DNA of 64,000 nucleotides, from positions 4,752 through 68,751 of the forward strand of contig JBGTDU010000118.1 of the NCBI GenBank assembly GCA_041748175.1. The letters run 5' to 3'. The position numbers and the translations under genes are program-made. A model generated the notes under the pieces. It was given only the letters and a program-made list of their open reading frames with translations. It was not told where the DNA came from and ran no database searches. Source of the DNA: JAHEJB01 sp041748175. Lineage in GTDB: Bacteria; Bacteroidota; Rhodothermia; Rhodothermales; Rubricoccaceae. This document shows, piece after piece, positions 18,687 to 27,029 of the stretch. Position 1 is the stretch's first letter, and each line of letters opens with the position of its first letter.

Positions 18687-19946
18687 CTATCCGACCATTG
18701 TTCGGGTCAAGGCTTTGCGAGCAAACGAGAGCGCGTCGGCGAATTTGTCCGCGTCGGCCAATGTGTTGTACACGTAAGCGCTGGCTCGGAGCGAAGTCTC
18801 GGGGAAATCGCCACCGCTCGAGAGATGCGTGTGGAGTGGCATCGTGCAATGATGGCCAGCCCGCACCATCACGCCTTGGGCGTCGAGGAGAACGGCGAGA
18901 TCATGCGGATGGATGCCGTCCATTTGAACGGTCACGATTCCACCTTCCGCTCCATGTCCTTCTGGAGGTCCGATCAATCTTATACCGGCGATTCCAGCGA
19001 CCTTCTCAACGGCGCGCTGTCCCCAGTCCTGCTCGAAAGCAGCTATAGCTTCCATTCCGTGTTTGCTGTCGTATTTGACGTCGTTCAAATAATCGCACGC
19101 AGCCGCAAAGCCAACCGCGCCAGCCGCATTGGGTGTGCCCGCATCGTATCGAGCCGCGCCATCCAGATAGGTTGTGCCGTCGACCGCCACTCGTTCGATC
19201 ATCCCGCCGCCGGTCTGGTAGGTCGACATTTGGTCGAGCAGATTCGGAGACACGACCAGCGCCCCGATGCCCGTAGGCCCAAGCATTTTGTGTGCGCTGA
19301 AGGCGACCGCGTCGCAGCCAAGATCCGCGACATCGACGGGCCGAGTGGGAACGGACTGCGCGGCGTCCAGAACGGTGACGGCGCCGACAGCCTTTGCGGC
19401 GTCGAAGATTTCCCGAACCGGATTCTCAACACCCAGGACATTGGAGACGTGCGCCATCGCCACCAACTTCGTTCGGTTGCCGATCAGATCGAGCGTACCG
19501 GCGATGTCAAACGTGCCGTTCGGGCTCAGCGGTGCAAACTTCAGCGTAGCGCCGGTTCTTCTCGTAACCTCCTGCCAGGGCGTAAAGTTGGAATGGTGTT
19601 CCTGTGGGCTGATGACGATTTCATCGCCGGGCTTGAGTTGGTCCTCGGCCCAGGCGCGAGCGATCAGGTTCAGTCCTTCCGTCGTGCCTTTCGTAAAGAT
19701 GAGGCGCTCCGCGTCCGCCCCAACGAATGCAGCCACCGTCTTTCGCGCCTGCTCATAGAGGTCCGTCGCGCGCTGGCTGAGCTCGTACACCCCGCGATGC
19801 ACCGGCGCATTCTCTTCTTCGTAGAACCGCGATATCCGTTCGATTACGGCGCGAGGCTTCAGAGTCGTCGCTGCCGAGTCGAGATAGCAGGGTCGTTCCT
19901 CGTGGTTGAGGAGTGGGATCTCGGAGGGAGGAAGTGGAAGAATCAT
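18687..19946 (-). CDS. sufS: Cysteine desulfurase, SufS type
   Basis: 419 residues from the ATG at 19946. Mobilises sulfur from cysteine for Fe-S cluster assembly, using PLP. Visible: YLDSAATTLKPRAVIERI, the EHHSNFTPWQ PLP-stacking His, VLDAAQSVP, the Schiff-base Lys in FSAHKMLGPTGIG, and the catalytic Cys in RAGHHCTMPLH, the group II (SufS/CsdA) pattern. An in-frame extension to 20072 exists but consists of the translated 41-bp repeat array, so the internal ATG is chosen. sufT lies upstream on the same strand. SufBCD are not in the window. Confidence 0.95.
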   Translation of the reverse strand: MILPLPPSEIPLLNHEERPCYLDSAATTLKPRAVIERISRFYEEENAPVHRGVYELSQRATDLYEQARKTVAAFVGADAERLIFTKGTTEGLNLIARAWAEDQLKPGDEIVISPQEHHSNFTPWQEVTRRTGATLKFAPLSPNGTFDIAGTLDLIGNRTKLVAMAHVSNVLGVENPVREIFDAAKAVGAVTVLDAAQSVPTRPVDVADLGCDAVAFSAHKMLGPTGIGALVVSPNLLDQMSTYQTGGGMIERVAVDGTTYLDGAARYDAGTPNAAGAVGFAAACDYLNDVKYDSKHGMEAIAAFEQDWGQRAVEKVAGIAGIRLIGPPEGHGAEGGIVTVQMDGIHPHDLAVLLDAQGVMVRAGHHCTMPLHTHLSSGGDFPETSLRASAYVYNTLADADKFADALSFARKALTRTMVG

Positions 19947-20067
19947 TTCGGTAGGGGCGCATTGCGATGCGCCCGTACGTGGAACATTTCGGTAGGGGAG
20001 CATCGCAATGCGCCCGTACGTGGAATATTTCGGTAGGGGCGCTTTGCAATGCGTCCCTACGTGGAAC
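19945..20067. repeat. Three tandem copies of a 41-bp palindromic repeat
   Basis: Units at 19945-19985, 19986-20026 and 20027-20067, each starting ATTTCGGTAGGGGCGC and ending CGTGGAA(C/T). Each unit contains an imperfect palindrome (GTAGGGGCGCATTGC / GCAATGCGCCC-TAC). The copies differ from each other at a few positions, including compensating ones in the stem. The array fills the gap between sufT and sufS and overlaps the last two bases of the sufS start codon region. There are no unique spacers. Confidence 0.92.
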
Positions 20068-20075
20068 GCCATGCT

Positions 20076-20489
20076 CTACAAAAATCCAAGCGTCAGCTTG
20101 GCTTCTTCGCTCATCATCTCCATCGTGTAAGTCGGCGTAAAGACGAGGTCGAGGGTGACGTGATGGACGCCCTCCAGCGCATTGATGCCCTGCTCGACCT
20201 CAGCCGGGAGGGTTTCCGCAGCAGGGCAGTTCGGCGCGGTCAGCGTCATCCGAACGGTTACGTCTGCGCCATCCTCGCCGTCCTCGACATCCCATCCGTA
20301 GATGAGTCCGAGGTCCCAAATGGGTACCGGGATTTCCGGATCGTAGATCGTCTTCACGACTTCGAGCATCGAATTCTCGAGTGCGGAAAAATCCTGGTCG
20401 CGGCCATCAATCAAAAAATCGCGGGTGGTCATGCTCGCGGTGAGAGGGTAAGGGAGCGTGCCGGAGGCAAGGTTCGTGGTATCGGACAT
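20076..20489 (-). CDS. sufT: SUF-system assembly protein, MIP18/DUF59 family (SufT-like)
   Basis: 137 residues. The DUF59 core is clear: VVKTIYDPEIPVPIWDLGLIYGW, VTVRMTLTAPNCPAAETLP (conserved Thr and Cys), and the C-terminal LDLVFTPTYTMEMMSEEAKL. Thought to help Fe-S cluster assembly or delivery. The first ~30 residues are a variable extension. Precedes sufS in the same direction, with the 41-bp repeat array between them. Confidence 0.88.
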   Translation of the reverse strand: MSDTTNLASGTLPYPLTASMTTRDFLIDGRDQDFSALENSMLEVVKTIYDPEIPVPIWDLGLIYGWDVEDGEDGADVTVRMTLTAPNCPAAETLPAEVEQGINALEGVHHVTLDLVFTPTYTMEMMSEEAKLTLGFL

Positions 20490-20510
20490 GGGGGTGAAAT
20501 CTTGTGGCTC

Positions 20511-20960
20511 TCAGGTTGTTTCCTGATGCATCGTTATGCGCTCCCAATCCGCAATCGGGCCACCTACGAGGTGGAAAAGCCCATTCATTGGTACGTATCC
20601 GCCGATCTCAATCGTAGCCAACCAATCGGGTGCGCGCTTTATGAGTTTGAGCCTGAGATGTCTCCACTCGTAGGCTAGCTGATCGTCAGAGACAGCGATC
20701 AATCTCCTCGTTCTTGCTCTGACAATTTTAGAAGCATCGAAGTTGTAGTTCCTTAGTTTTGCCTCAATGGAAACGGCCGCGAGATAGGTGCCGATCGCTC
20801 CGAGTGGTTTCGGGTGTTCTTTGAATCGCAACAACTGAGGATGATTTCGATAGCCCGTCGTCTCGCCCTTCAGGACCTTTTGAGCAAGCAATCCCTCGCG
20901 CCACAAAGCAACAAGCCCCTTCGAATCGAGCAGCATCGGATGAAGTGACCAGAGGCGCAT
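20511..20960 (-). CDS. Pyrimidine dimer DNA glycosylase-like (Pyr_excise family)
   Basis: 149 residues starting MRLWSLHPMLLDSKGLVALW, then REGLLAQKVLKGETTGYRNH and PQLLRFKEHPKPLGAIGTYL, which match the PF03013 family that contains T4 endonuclease V. Bacterial members of this type are usually annotated as pyrimidine-dimer DNA glycosylase; direct tests are few, so UV-lesion repair is inferred. Two bases upstream of it ends the ABC1-kinase gene, so the two are probably co-transcribed. Confidence 0.75.
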   Translation of the reverse strand: MRLWSLHPMLLDSKGLVALWREGLLAQKVLKGETTGYRNHPQLLRFKEHPKPLGAIGTYLAAVSIEAKLRNYNFDASKIVRARTRRLIAVSDDQLAYEWRHLRLKLIKRAPDWLATIEIGGYVPMNGLFHLVGGPIADWERITMHQETT

Positions 20961-20961
20961 G

Positions 20962-22782
20962 TTATCTCTTCAGCGCAAAAATTGCCGCCAATCCAAACAG
21001 CGGCACCCAGAGAAACCACGGCGCGCCGGTGCTCGCAGCTATCGTACCGGAGACGAGCGCCGATCCTGCAAGCAGGCTGCTCTTCAATCCTTCCATAGGA
21101 TTGACCGTGGGCTTGCGAATTTGGGTTTCCAGGAAGCGCAGTCCTTCCGCCGCCAGTGACGGACTCTTGACGATTAGATCCACGAGTTCCGGAGCGCCTT
21201 TGACACTCTCTTTCAGGAGCGCCAGCGGGTTGAACTGCGTCAGAAAAAGCTTGTTGATGTGTTTCTGCGAGACTTTTGCCACGTCGAAGCCCGGAACCAG
21301 GATCTGGCCGACGCCCTCGAAGGTGATGAGTGCCTTGGTCATCAGCACGAGTTCGACCGGGAAGTACATCCGATAATGCGCGCCCAGACTAACGGATTCC
21401 ATGATGAGTTGGGCCAACGAGAAATCGCCGTGCTTGGAGGCCGCGTTGAACCTCCGGACGAGGTCGGCTACGGCTTTCTTGAATCCCAACTGATCGGCCT
21501 TCGGGCCGAGCTCGGCGACGCTTGTGAGGTACCGCGCGGCATTCTCCGAGTCTCCCGTGACGAGCGAGTAGTAGTAGTACATCAGCGTCCGCCGCAACTC
21601 ACCATCGAAATAGCCGACCATCCCGAGGTCAATAAAACCGAGTTTCGGGCTGACGACATCGAACTCGTCGGGCTCGGCATCGAGCACGAACAGGTTGCCG
21701 GGATGAAGGTCGGCGTGGAAGAAGCCGTCCGAGTAAAGCATCCGAATGATGGCTTGCGCGCCGAGATCTACCAGTCTCTCGCGCGCTACCTGTGGCAGTG
21801 CGCGCGACGCCGCCGTGTCGGGCCGGATACCATCGAAGAGCTCCATCGTCAGGACGAGGCGGCTCGAATACTCCCGGTAGATCTTCGGGAAACGGATGTC
21901 GGCCACGTCGCTGAAATTGAGCGCGAACTGCTCGGCGTTGTCGGCTTCAAGCCGGAGATCTACTTCGCGGAGGGTGTATTCGGTGAACTCGTTGAGGATG
22001 CGCTTGGGCTGGAAGCGGGAGAAGAACACCTGAAGGAACGAGCCGAGGAAGCCAAGCAGCCGGGCGTCGCGCTTCAGGACGATGTAAATGTTTGGCTTGA
22101 CGACCTTCAGAATCACATCCTCGCCGCCGACGGTTCGCGCGCGATGTATCTGGCCGATGGACGCGCTTCCGAGCGGCGTTGGGTCAACCCAGTCGAACAT
22201 CTCGTCGATGGGCCGCCCGAGACCCTGCGCGACGCGTTCGAGGTAGTGCGAGAACGGCATCACCGGCAGTTTGTCGAGCAGATTCTTGAGTTCCTCGGTG
22301 ATGAAGAGCGGGAGGATGTCTTCGCGCAGGGCCAACACCTGCCCGAGTTTGATATAGGTCGGGCCGAGGAGTTCAAGACGGCGGCGAAGTTGCACCTCCA
22401 ACGGCAGCTTTCTCAGGTCTCGCCGGACGAGCGGCTTCACGAAGAAGGCGGCGATTTTGATAAGAAACAGCGGAAATCCCTTGACCCACGCGAACTGCTC
22501 GCGATCCCGCACCACGGCGACAGCCGAGCCGTAAACCAGACCGGCGGAGTGCCGCTGAACCGTCATGAAGCGCCGAATCAGCCCGGGTGGCTTCGTGATC
22601 ACCATCTCCTCGAACCCTGCTTTCTCGGCGGCAGACAACTCTTTTGGCATCGGAGCTTTTCGGCGGTCTCGCCAACGCCGGACGATGCTGTCCATCACCG
22701 CCCGTTCGCTCTCGGGGTCGTGACGACCATTCGCTGTTGGTGACAGCGCAGGCGGATCAGCTCGCTCAGGTCGATTGTTCAT
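20962..22782 (-). CDS. ABC1/UbiB-family atypical kinase
   Basis: 606 residues. The family signature KxGQ is present (LGPTYIKLGQVLALREDILP), followed by PLGSASIGQIHRAR (Ala-rich loop), VILKVVKPNI with the Lys, a FHADLHPGNLF catalytic loop and LGFIDLGMVG. Two C-terminal hydrophobic segments (LLAGSALVSGTIAAS, WFLWVPLFGLAAIFAL) anchor it to the membrane. Homologues support quinone or lipid metabolism; the substrate here is unknown. The N-terminal ~70 residues are variable and precede the conserved part. Confidence 0.92.
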   Translation of the reverse strand: MNNRPERADPPALSPTANGRHDPESERAVMDSIVRRWRDRRKAPMPKELSAAEKAGFEEMVITKPPGLIRRFMTVQRHSAGLVYGSAVAVVRDREQFAWVKGFPLFLIKIAAFFVKPLVRRDLRKLPLEVQLRRRLELLGPTYIKLGQVLALREDILPLFITEELKNLLDKLPVMPFSHYLERVAQGLGRPIDEMFDWVDPTPLGSASIGQIHRARTVGGEDVILKVVKPNIYIVLKRDARLLGFLGSFLQVFFSRFQPKRILNEFTEYTLREVDLRLEADNAEQFALNFSDVADIRFPKIYREYSSRLVLTMELFDGIRPDTAASRALPQVARERLVDLGAQAIIRMLYSDGFFHADLHPGNLFVLDAEPDEFDVVSPKLGFIDLGMVGYFDGELRRTLMYYYYSLVTGDSENAARYLTSVAELGPKADQLGFKKAVADLVRRFNAASKHGDFSLAQLIMESVSLGAHYRMYFPVELVLMTKALITFEGVGQILVPGFDVAKVSQKHINKLFLTQFNPLALLKESVKGAPELVDLIVKSPSLAAEGLRFLETQIRKPTVNPMEGLKSSLLAGSALVSGTIAASTGAPWFLWVPLFGLAAIFALKR

Positions 22783-22861
22783 GCCGCCGTTTTTGTCTGG
22801 AGATGCGTTCGGAGCGAGGCCCCCAAAAACGCATTACGCATTGCGCATTGCTAATCACGTC

Positions 22862-24400
22862 TCACCGATTCCGCCCGAACTTTTCGTGGCTCGAAACCCA
22901 GTCGTTGGATGAGATGGCGCTTGCAAGACTGATCTCGCCTGCCAGCACAACACCCGCGACGATTTCAGCGAATTTTTTGACGCCGCCGCGCCCCGCGCAG
23001 CCGAGCATTCGCAGGCACTCGTTCTGCGTCGAGAGGCCAGTCCCGCCGCCATAGGTGGCAACGATGAGGCTCGGGATCGTGATGGACATGTAGAGGTCGC
23101 CTGAGGGCGTGAGATCGCAGTAGAGGAGCGCGGCGCTCGATTCAGAGACATTCGCCACATCCTGCCCGGTGGCGATAAACATGGCCGTGATGCCGTTTGG
23201 AGAATGCAGGCCATTGTTGTTCACGCCCGCGAGGGTCGAACCGATCTGCGCGACGCCGTAGTGGTAAAAGAGATTCTTTGGCTCCACGCGCATGTGCGTG
23301 CGGAGAACGTCCGCGCTGATGGTGCACTCTGCTGTGACGCGCTTGCCGCGTGTGCGCATGATGTTCACCATGCTGGCCTTCTTGTCCGTAGCGAAGTTGC
23401 TCTCGAGGTAGAAGCGGCGGATCGTGTCGTTGTTCTCGAGAATCCACGAACAGGCGGCAAACGTTGCCCGGCCCACCATGTTTTGGCCAGCGGCGTCGCC
23501 GGTCGTGAAGTTGAAGCGGCAGAAGGCGAACCGGTTGGAGAGGTACGTGTCGATGTACTGAAGCTTGCCGATGCTGGTTGTCGCCTCGCCGGCCTCGCGG
23601 ATGGCCTCAATGTTTTCGTCCAGCCAAACCTTAAAATCGCGCGCTTCGCGGGCGGTCTGGAAGATGAAGACCGGCGCACGCTGCATGGCGTCGGCTACCA
23701 CGGTGCAGGTAACACCTCCCGACATGTTGATGACCTTCATCCCGCGGTTGTAGCTGGCAACGAGCGTTCCCTCGGTGGTAGCCATGGGGATGATGAAATC
23801 GCCTTGGGCGTGCTCGCCGTTGACCGTGAGCGGCCCCGCAAGGCCAATCGGCACTTGTGCTACGCCGATGAAGGCCTCCACATTGCCCTGCAGCTTCTGT
23901 GGGTCGATGGAGTACTGCCAGACGTGTTCGAGTTTTTCGCCAGAGAACTCTTCGGCAAACTGCTGCCGCGCTCCGATGGCCGCCTGGCCATAATCGTCGT
24001 CGTGGCGGGGGATTCGAACGCGCTCGGGTTCGTTCTCCACGACCGAATCCTTCACCTTGAATCCGATCGTGCCCATGCCTTCAATCTCAAACTCCAGCGC
24101 AATCTTGTGGACGCCGCTCCCCACGCTGATGCCCGGCGCGTAGATCTTCACAACCTTCTTTAGCGGGAAGTCAACCGGGTTGGAGGACGTGATATCGGTG
24201 CCGATAACCCTGGCACCGTCTTCCAGCGTCATGGTCAATTGGTCGGACGACACCTCGGCGCCGTCGACCGTCACCTTATGGAGCCCCGTCAGTTTGGCGT
24301 CCACAAGCCTGTTTTTGAGGCTGAAGCTGACGCCGCCGTTGGAAGGCGTGAGGCTGCCGTTGGTATAGAGCTGACGGAGGAGCAGGGAAGGGATTTTCAT
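22862..24400 (-). CDS. Hydroxymethylglutaryl-CoA reductase with an N-terminal beta-rich domain
   Basis: 512 residues from the ATG at 24400 (MKIPSLLLRQLY); the frame extends 24 codons further but that part looks random. Catalytic region from about residue 150: PIGLAGPLTVNGEHA, ATTEGTLVASYNRG (catalytic Glu), DKKASMVNIM (catalytic Lys), GQDVANVSESS (catalytic Asp) and the C-terminal HEKFGRNR (catalytic His). Reduces HMG-CoA to mevalonate for isoprenoid synthesis. Residues 1-120 form an extra domain not found in animal or pseudomonad enzymes. No other mevalonate gene is in the window. Confidence 0.93.
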   Translation of the reverse strand: MKIPSLLLRQLYTNGSLTPSNGGVSFSLKNRLVDAKLTGLHKVTVDGAEVSSDQLTMTLEDGARVIGTDITSSNPVDFPLKKVVKIYAPGISVGSGVHKIALEFEIEGMGTIGFKVKDSVVENEPERVRIPRHDDDYGQAAIGARQQFAEEFSGEKLEHVWQYSIDPQKLQGNVEAFIGVAQVPIGLAGPLTVNGEHAQGDFIIPMATTEGTLVASYNRGMKVINMSGGVTCTVVADAMQRAPVFIFQTAREARDFKVWLDENIEAIREAGEATTSIGKLQYIDTYLSNRFAFCRFNFTTGDAAGQNMVGRATFAACSWILENNDTIRRFYLESNFATDKKASMVNIMRTRGKRVTAECTISADVLRTHMRVEPKNLFYHYGVAQIGSTLAGVNNNGLHSPNGITAMFIATGQDVANVSESSAALLYCDLTPSGDLYMSITIPSLIVATYGGGTGLSTQNECLRMLGCAGRGGVKKFAEIVAGVVLAGEISLASAISSNDWVSSHEKFGRNR

Positions 24401-24622
24401 GAGCGAAGAAACGGTGCAGAGAACCTTAACCAATGTACGCCGCTTAGCAATGGCCTTTTCGGGATTATCCAACGGAGGAGACGTGAGCGTTTCGGGAGAA
24501 CTATCGCCTGACGCAGGTGGTGAGAGAACTCAATTAATACCAGAGGGCCTGAGCCTCGCGTTCGCAAACCCTTGGTCCCGATTTCGGGCTTCCGCTTTTC
24601 TACTCAAAATCCGTTTTACTCC

Positions 24623-26059
24623 ATGACTTCTCGCATTGTCTCGTTAATGAGCGCACTGGGTCTCCTGCTTGTCGGGCTGACCAATTCTGGTTGCGACTCT
24701 AACGATCCCAACATTACACCCAGCCTTTCCCGCACCTTCAGCGTCACAATTTCCAACGTGGGAGTGGGTTATCCAGTTTTAAAGAGCGGTGCGGTAGCAT
24801 CGCCTGGCGGTCCTGATATGGGTCCCGCAATTTTTGCTGGAGAAACAGCAACGTTCAGCTTCACCGCTCCGGCGAACACGACGCCTATGTCGGGTATGAA
24901 CCTGAACTTTGCGACCATGTTCGTTCAGTCGAACGACCTTTTCTACGCCTTCCAACCAGGCGGACTGCCGCTCTTCGATGCCAATGGCGACCCAGTCACG
25001 GGGGATGTCACGGACCAGGTTTTTCTCTATGATGCGGGTACCGAGGTAAACCAGGAGCCAGGTCTCGGCGACGAGCAGAAGCCGGTTCAGGACCCAATGG
25101 CCGTTAATTTCGGCACCGAAGAGAATGGTATCGTGCGCCTGATTCCGGATGGCGGCGTGGATATCGAAGGCTTTTCCTACCCGGACAAGGCCGACGTCAT
25201 CGAGGTCACCATCTCGCACGATGGGGGCTCGACATTCACCGTCAACGTCACAAACGTCTCCACTCCCGGCTTACTGAACACACCTCGTGCCGAAGGAACT
25301 GTGCCGCTTTCGCCCTTCGCATGGGCCGCACACACAAACGCGTACATGCTCTACGAAGTCGGCGTGCCAGCCAGCCAAGGCATCGAATACATCGCTGAGG
25401 ACGGCTTCCCTGCCGACGTACTTGACGGCGAGGACCTGCCTATCGACGAAGGTCTGGCGGATACCGTCGGCGGCGTGACCGGCGTTACCGTGCCTCTTTC
25501 GCCGGGTGCGTACGCGGTTCACAACACGTCATTCATGTTCCACGAAGTCACCGTTCCTGCTTCCGCCGGGATTGAGGGAATTGCCGAGGATGGCGCACCC
25601 TCCATACTTGCCGCAGCGCTAGCCGCGGATGGAGATGTAAGCGACTCCGGTGCGTTTACACGCCCCGATGGTGCCGCTGCCGATGGCCCGATCGGCCCGG
25701 GTGGGAGTTACACCTTTGAAGTCACCGCAGCTCCGGGAGACCAGCTGGCATTGGCTACGATGTACGTCCAATCGAATGACCTCTACTACGCTTTTGGACC
25801 CAATGGCATCCAGCTGTTTAACGGCAACGCTCCCATCAGCGGTGATGTAACCAATCAGATTGGGCTCTTTGACGCCGGGACTGAAGGCGACCAGGAACCG
25901 GGCGTAGGGCCCGATCAGGTTATCCGTCAGGCGGGTGAGGATTCCGGCCCAGCCGGCGAGGGAACCGTCGTCAGTATTGGCGACGGAGGTAGCAACGATG
26001 GATTCACGTACCCGCCCGATGCGTCGATCATTCAGGTGACGGTTACGCCACAACAGTAG
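24623..26059 (+). CDS. Lipoprotein with two spondin_N-type domains
   Basis: 478 residues from the ATG at 24623. Signal peptide with lipobox (LTNSGC). Two homologous halves follow: each has a spondin_N pattern, with F(A/L)ATM(F/Y)VQSND(L/F)(F/Y)YAF, then G-x-P-L-F, VTDQVFLYDAGTE / VTNQIGLFDAGTE and NQEPG / DQEPG. A duplicated middle segment (VPLSPFAWAAHT / VPLSPGAYAVHN) lies between. Surface-anchored; ligand unknown. Downstream terminator at 26091. Confidence 0.86.
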   Translation: MTSRIVSLMSALGLLLVGLTNSGCDSNDPNITPSLSRTFSVTISNVGVGYPVLKSGAVASPGGPDMGPAIFAGETATFSFTAPANTTPMSGMNLNFATMFVQSNDLFYAFQPGGLPLFDANGDPVTGDVTDQVFLYDAGTEVNQEPGLGDEQKPVQDPMAVNFGTEENGIVRLIPDGGVDIEGFSYPDKADVIEVTISHDGGSTFTVNVTNVSTPGLLNTPRAEGTVPLSPFAWAAHTNAYMLYEVGVPASQGIEYIAEDGFPADVLDGEDLPIDEGLADTVGGVTGVTVPLSPGAYAVHNTSFMFHEVTVPASAGIEGIAEDGAPSILAAALAADGDVSDSGAFTRPDGAAADGPIGPGGSYTFEVTAAPGDQLALATMYVQSNDLYYAFGPNGIQLFNGNAPISGDVTNQIGLFDAGTEGDQEPGVGPDQVIRQAGEDSGPAGEGTVVSIGDGGSNDGFTYPPDASIIQVTVTPQQ

Positions 26060-26090
26060 CACGTGTCCGCGCCAGCATTCCGCCGAGCGA

Positions 26091-26125
26091 AGCAGGTGGG
26101 GGAGAAGATTCCTCCACCTGCTTTT
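26091..26125 (+). terminator. Rho-independent terminator after the spondin-domain gene
   Basis: Stem AGCAGGTGGGGG / CCTCCACCTGCT (one wobble) with an eight-base loop, then CTTTTGTTTG. It begins about 30 bases after the stop codon. Confidence 0.85.
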
Positions 26126-26291
26126 GTTTGGATAACACCTCGTAACACGCGGGCTGATTGTTTTGCGAGCAACCCCTTTTGATCTGCGCCAAACCCACTT
26201 GCAAAATAGAAACGGAAGGAGCAGTCCACGGTTTTGTGAGAGATTCTGAGGCCACGAAAGCGTAAACTGAATCAAACCGACGAGACCTAGC

Positions 26292-27029
26292 ATGCCACAC
26301 GCTGTTGCAATCCTTATTGTTGAAGACGATCCGGACATCGCAAAACTGGTCGAGATCCATCTCTCGGACCTGGGCTACCGCGTCGATACCGTTGAAGACG
26401 GCCGGGAAGGTCTCCAGCGCGCGCGTGTGGGCGATTATGCGCTCATCATTCTCGATCGCATGCTTCCAACGATGGATGGAATGGATGTCTGCCGGACACT
26501 TCGAATGGATGGCATTCCAACGCCTATCCTCATGTTTTCTGCGAAGGGCGAGGAGATGGACAAGGTCGTCGGCCTCGATATGGGGGCGGACGACTACGTA
26601 TCGAAACCGTTCTCAATACACGAACTACTTGCGCGCGCCAACGCGCTCATCCGCCGGCGCCGCCTGGATGGAACGGACAGCGAAGGCGATTCTCGCCGGA
26701 ATATTGACATCGGCCCCCTGGCCATCTCGCCGGAGAAACGCCTGGTGGAACTCGACAACCAGGTAGTTGATTTGACCGCCAAGGAATTTGATTTGCTCGC
26801 CCTTTTTGCCCGTCATCCGGGCCGCGCGTTCTCCCGCCAGGAGCTGCTCGATCTTGTTTGGGGATACCAGTATGCCGGATACAGCCACACCGTCAACTCA
26901 CACATCAACCGCCTCCGGGGCAAAATCGAGCCCGACCCCGAGAACCCGCGCTTCATTCGGACGGTCTGGGGCGTCGGATACAGGTTTGCCGAAGAGCATG
27001 AACTTGCCGAAGACGGGCAGACGGCCTGA
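26292..27029 (+). CDS. OmpR/PhoB-family response regulator
   Basis: 245 residues. Receiver domain 1-120: acidic pocket VEDDPD, phospho-acceptor D55 in ILDRMLPTMDG, MFSAKGEE, GADDYVSKPFSIHELLAR with the conserved Lys. Winged-helix effector 150-235: LTAKEFDLLALFARHPGRAF, LLDLVWGY, VNSHINRLRGKI, FIRTVWGVGYRF. A DNA-binding transcription regulator working with the histidine kinase whose gene overlaps its end by 32 bases. Confidence 0.95.
   Translation: MPHAVAILIVEDDPDIAKLVEIHLSDLGYRVDTVEDGREGLQRARVGDYALIILDRMLPTMDGMDVCRTLRMDGIPTPILMFSAKGEEMDKVVGLDMGADDYVSKPFSIHELLARANALIRRRRLDGTDSEGDSRRNIDIGPLAISPEKRLVELDNQVVDLTAKEFDLLALFARHPGRAFSRQELLDLVWGYQYAGYSHTVNSHINRLRGKIEPDPENPRFIRTVWGVGYRFAEEHELAEDGQTA

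Noticed and set aside
18639..20036. 465-residue open frame on the plus strand
   Set aside because: Antisense to sufS and its repeat array; no domain and unusual composition.
19945..20067. CRISPR array
   Set aside because: The units abut without unique spacers, only three copies exist and there are no cas genes.
21259..22743. 494-residue open frame on the plus strand
   Set aside because: It lies fully antisense to the ABC1/UbiB gene, is rich in charged residues with no domain, and is a codon-bias shadow.
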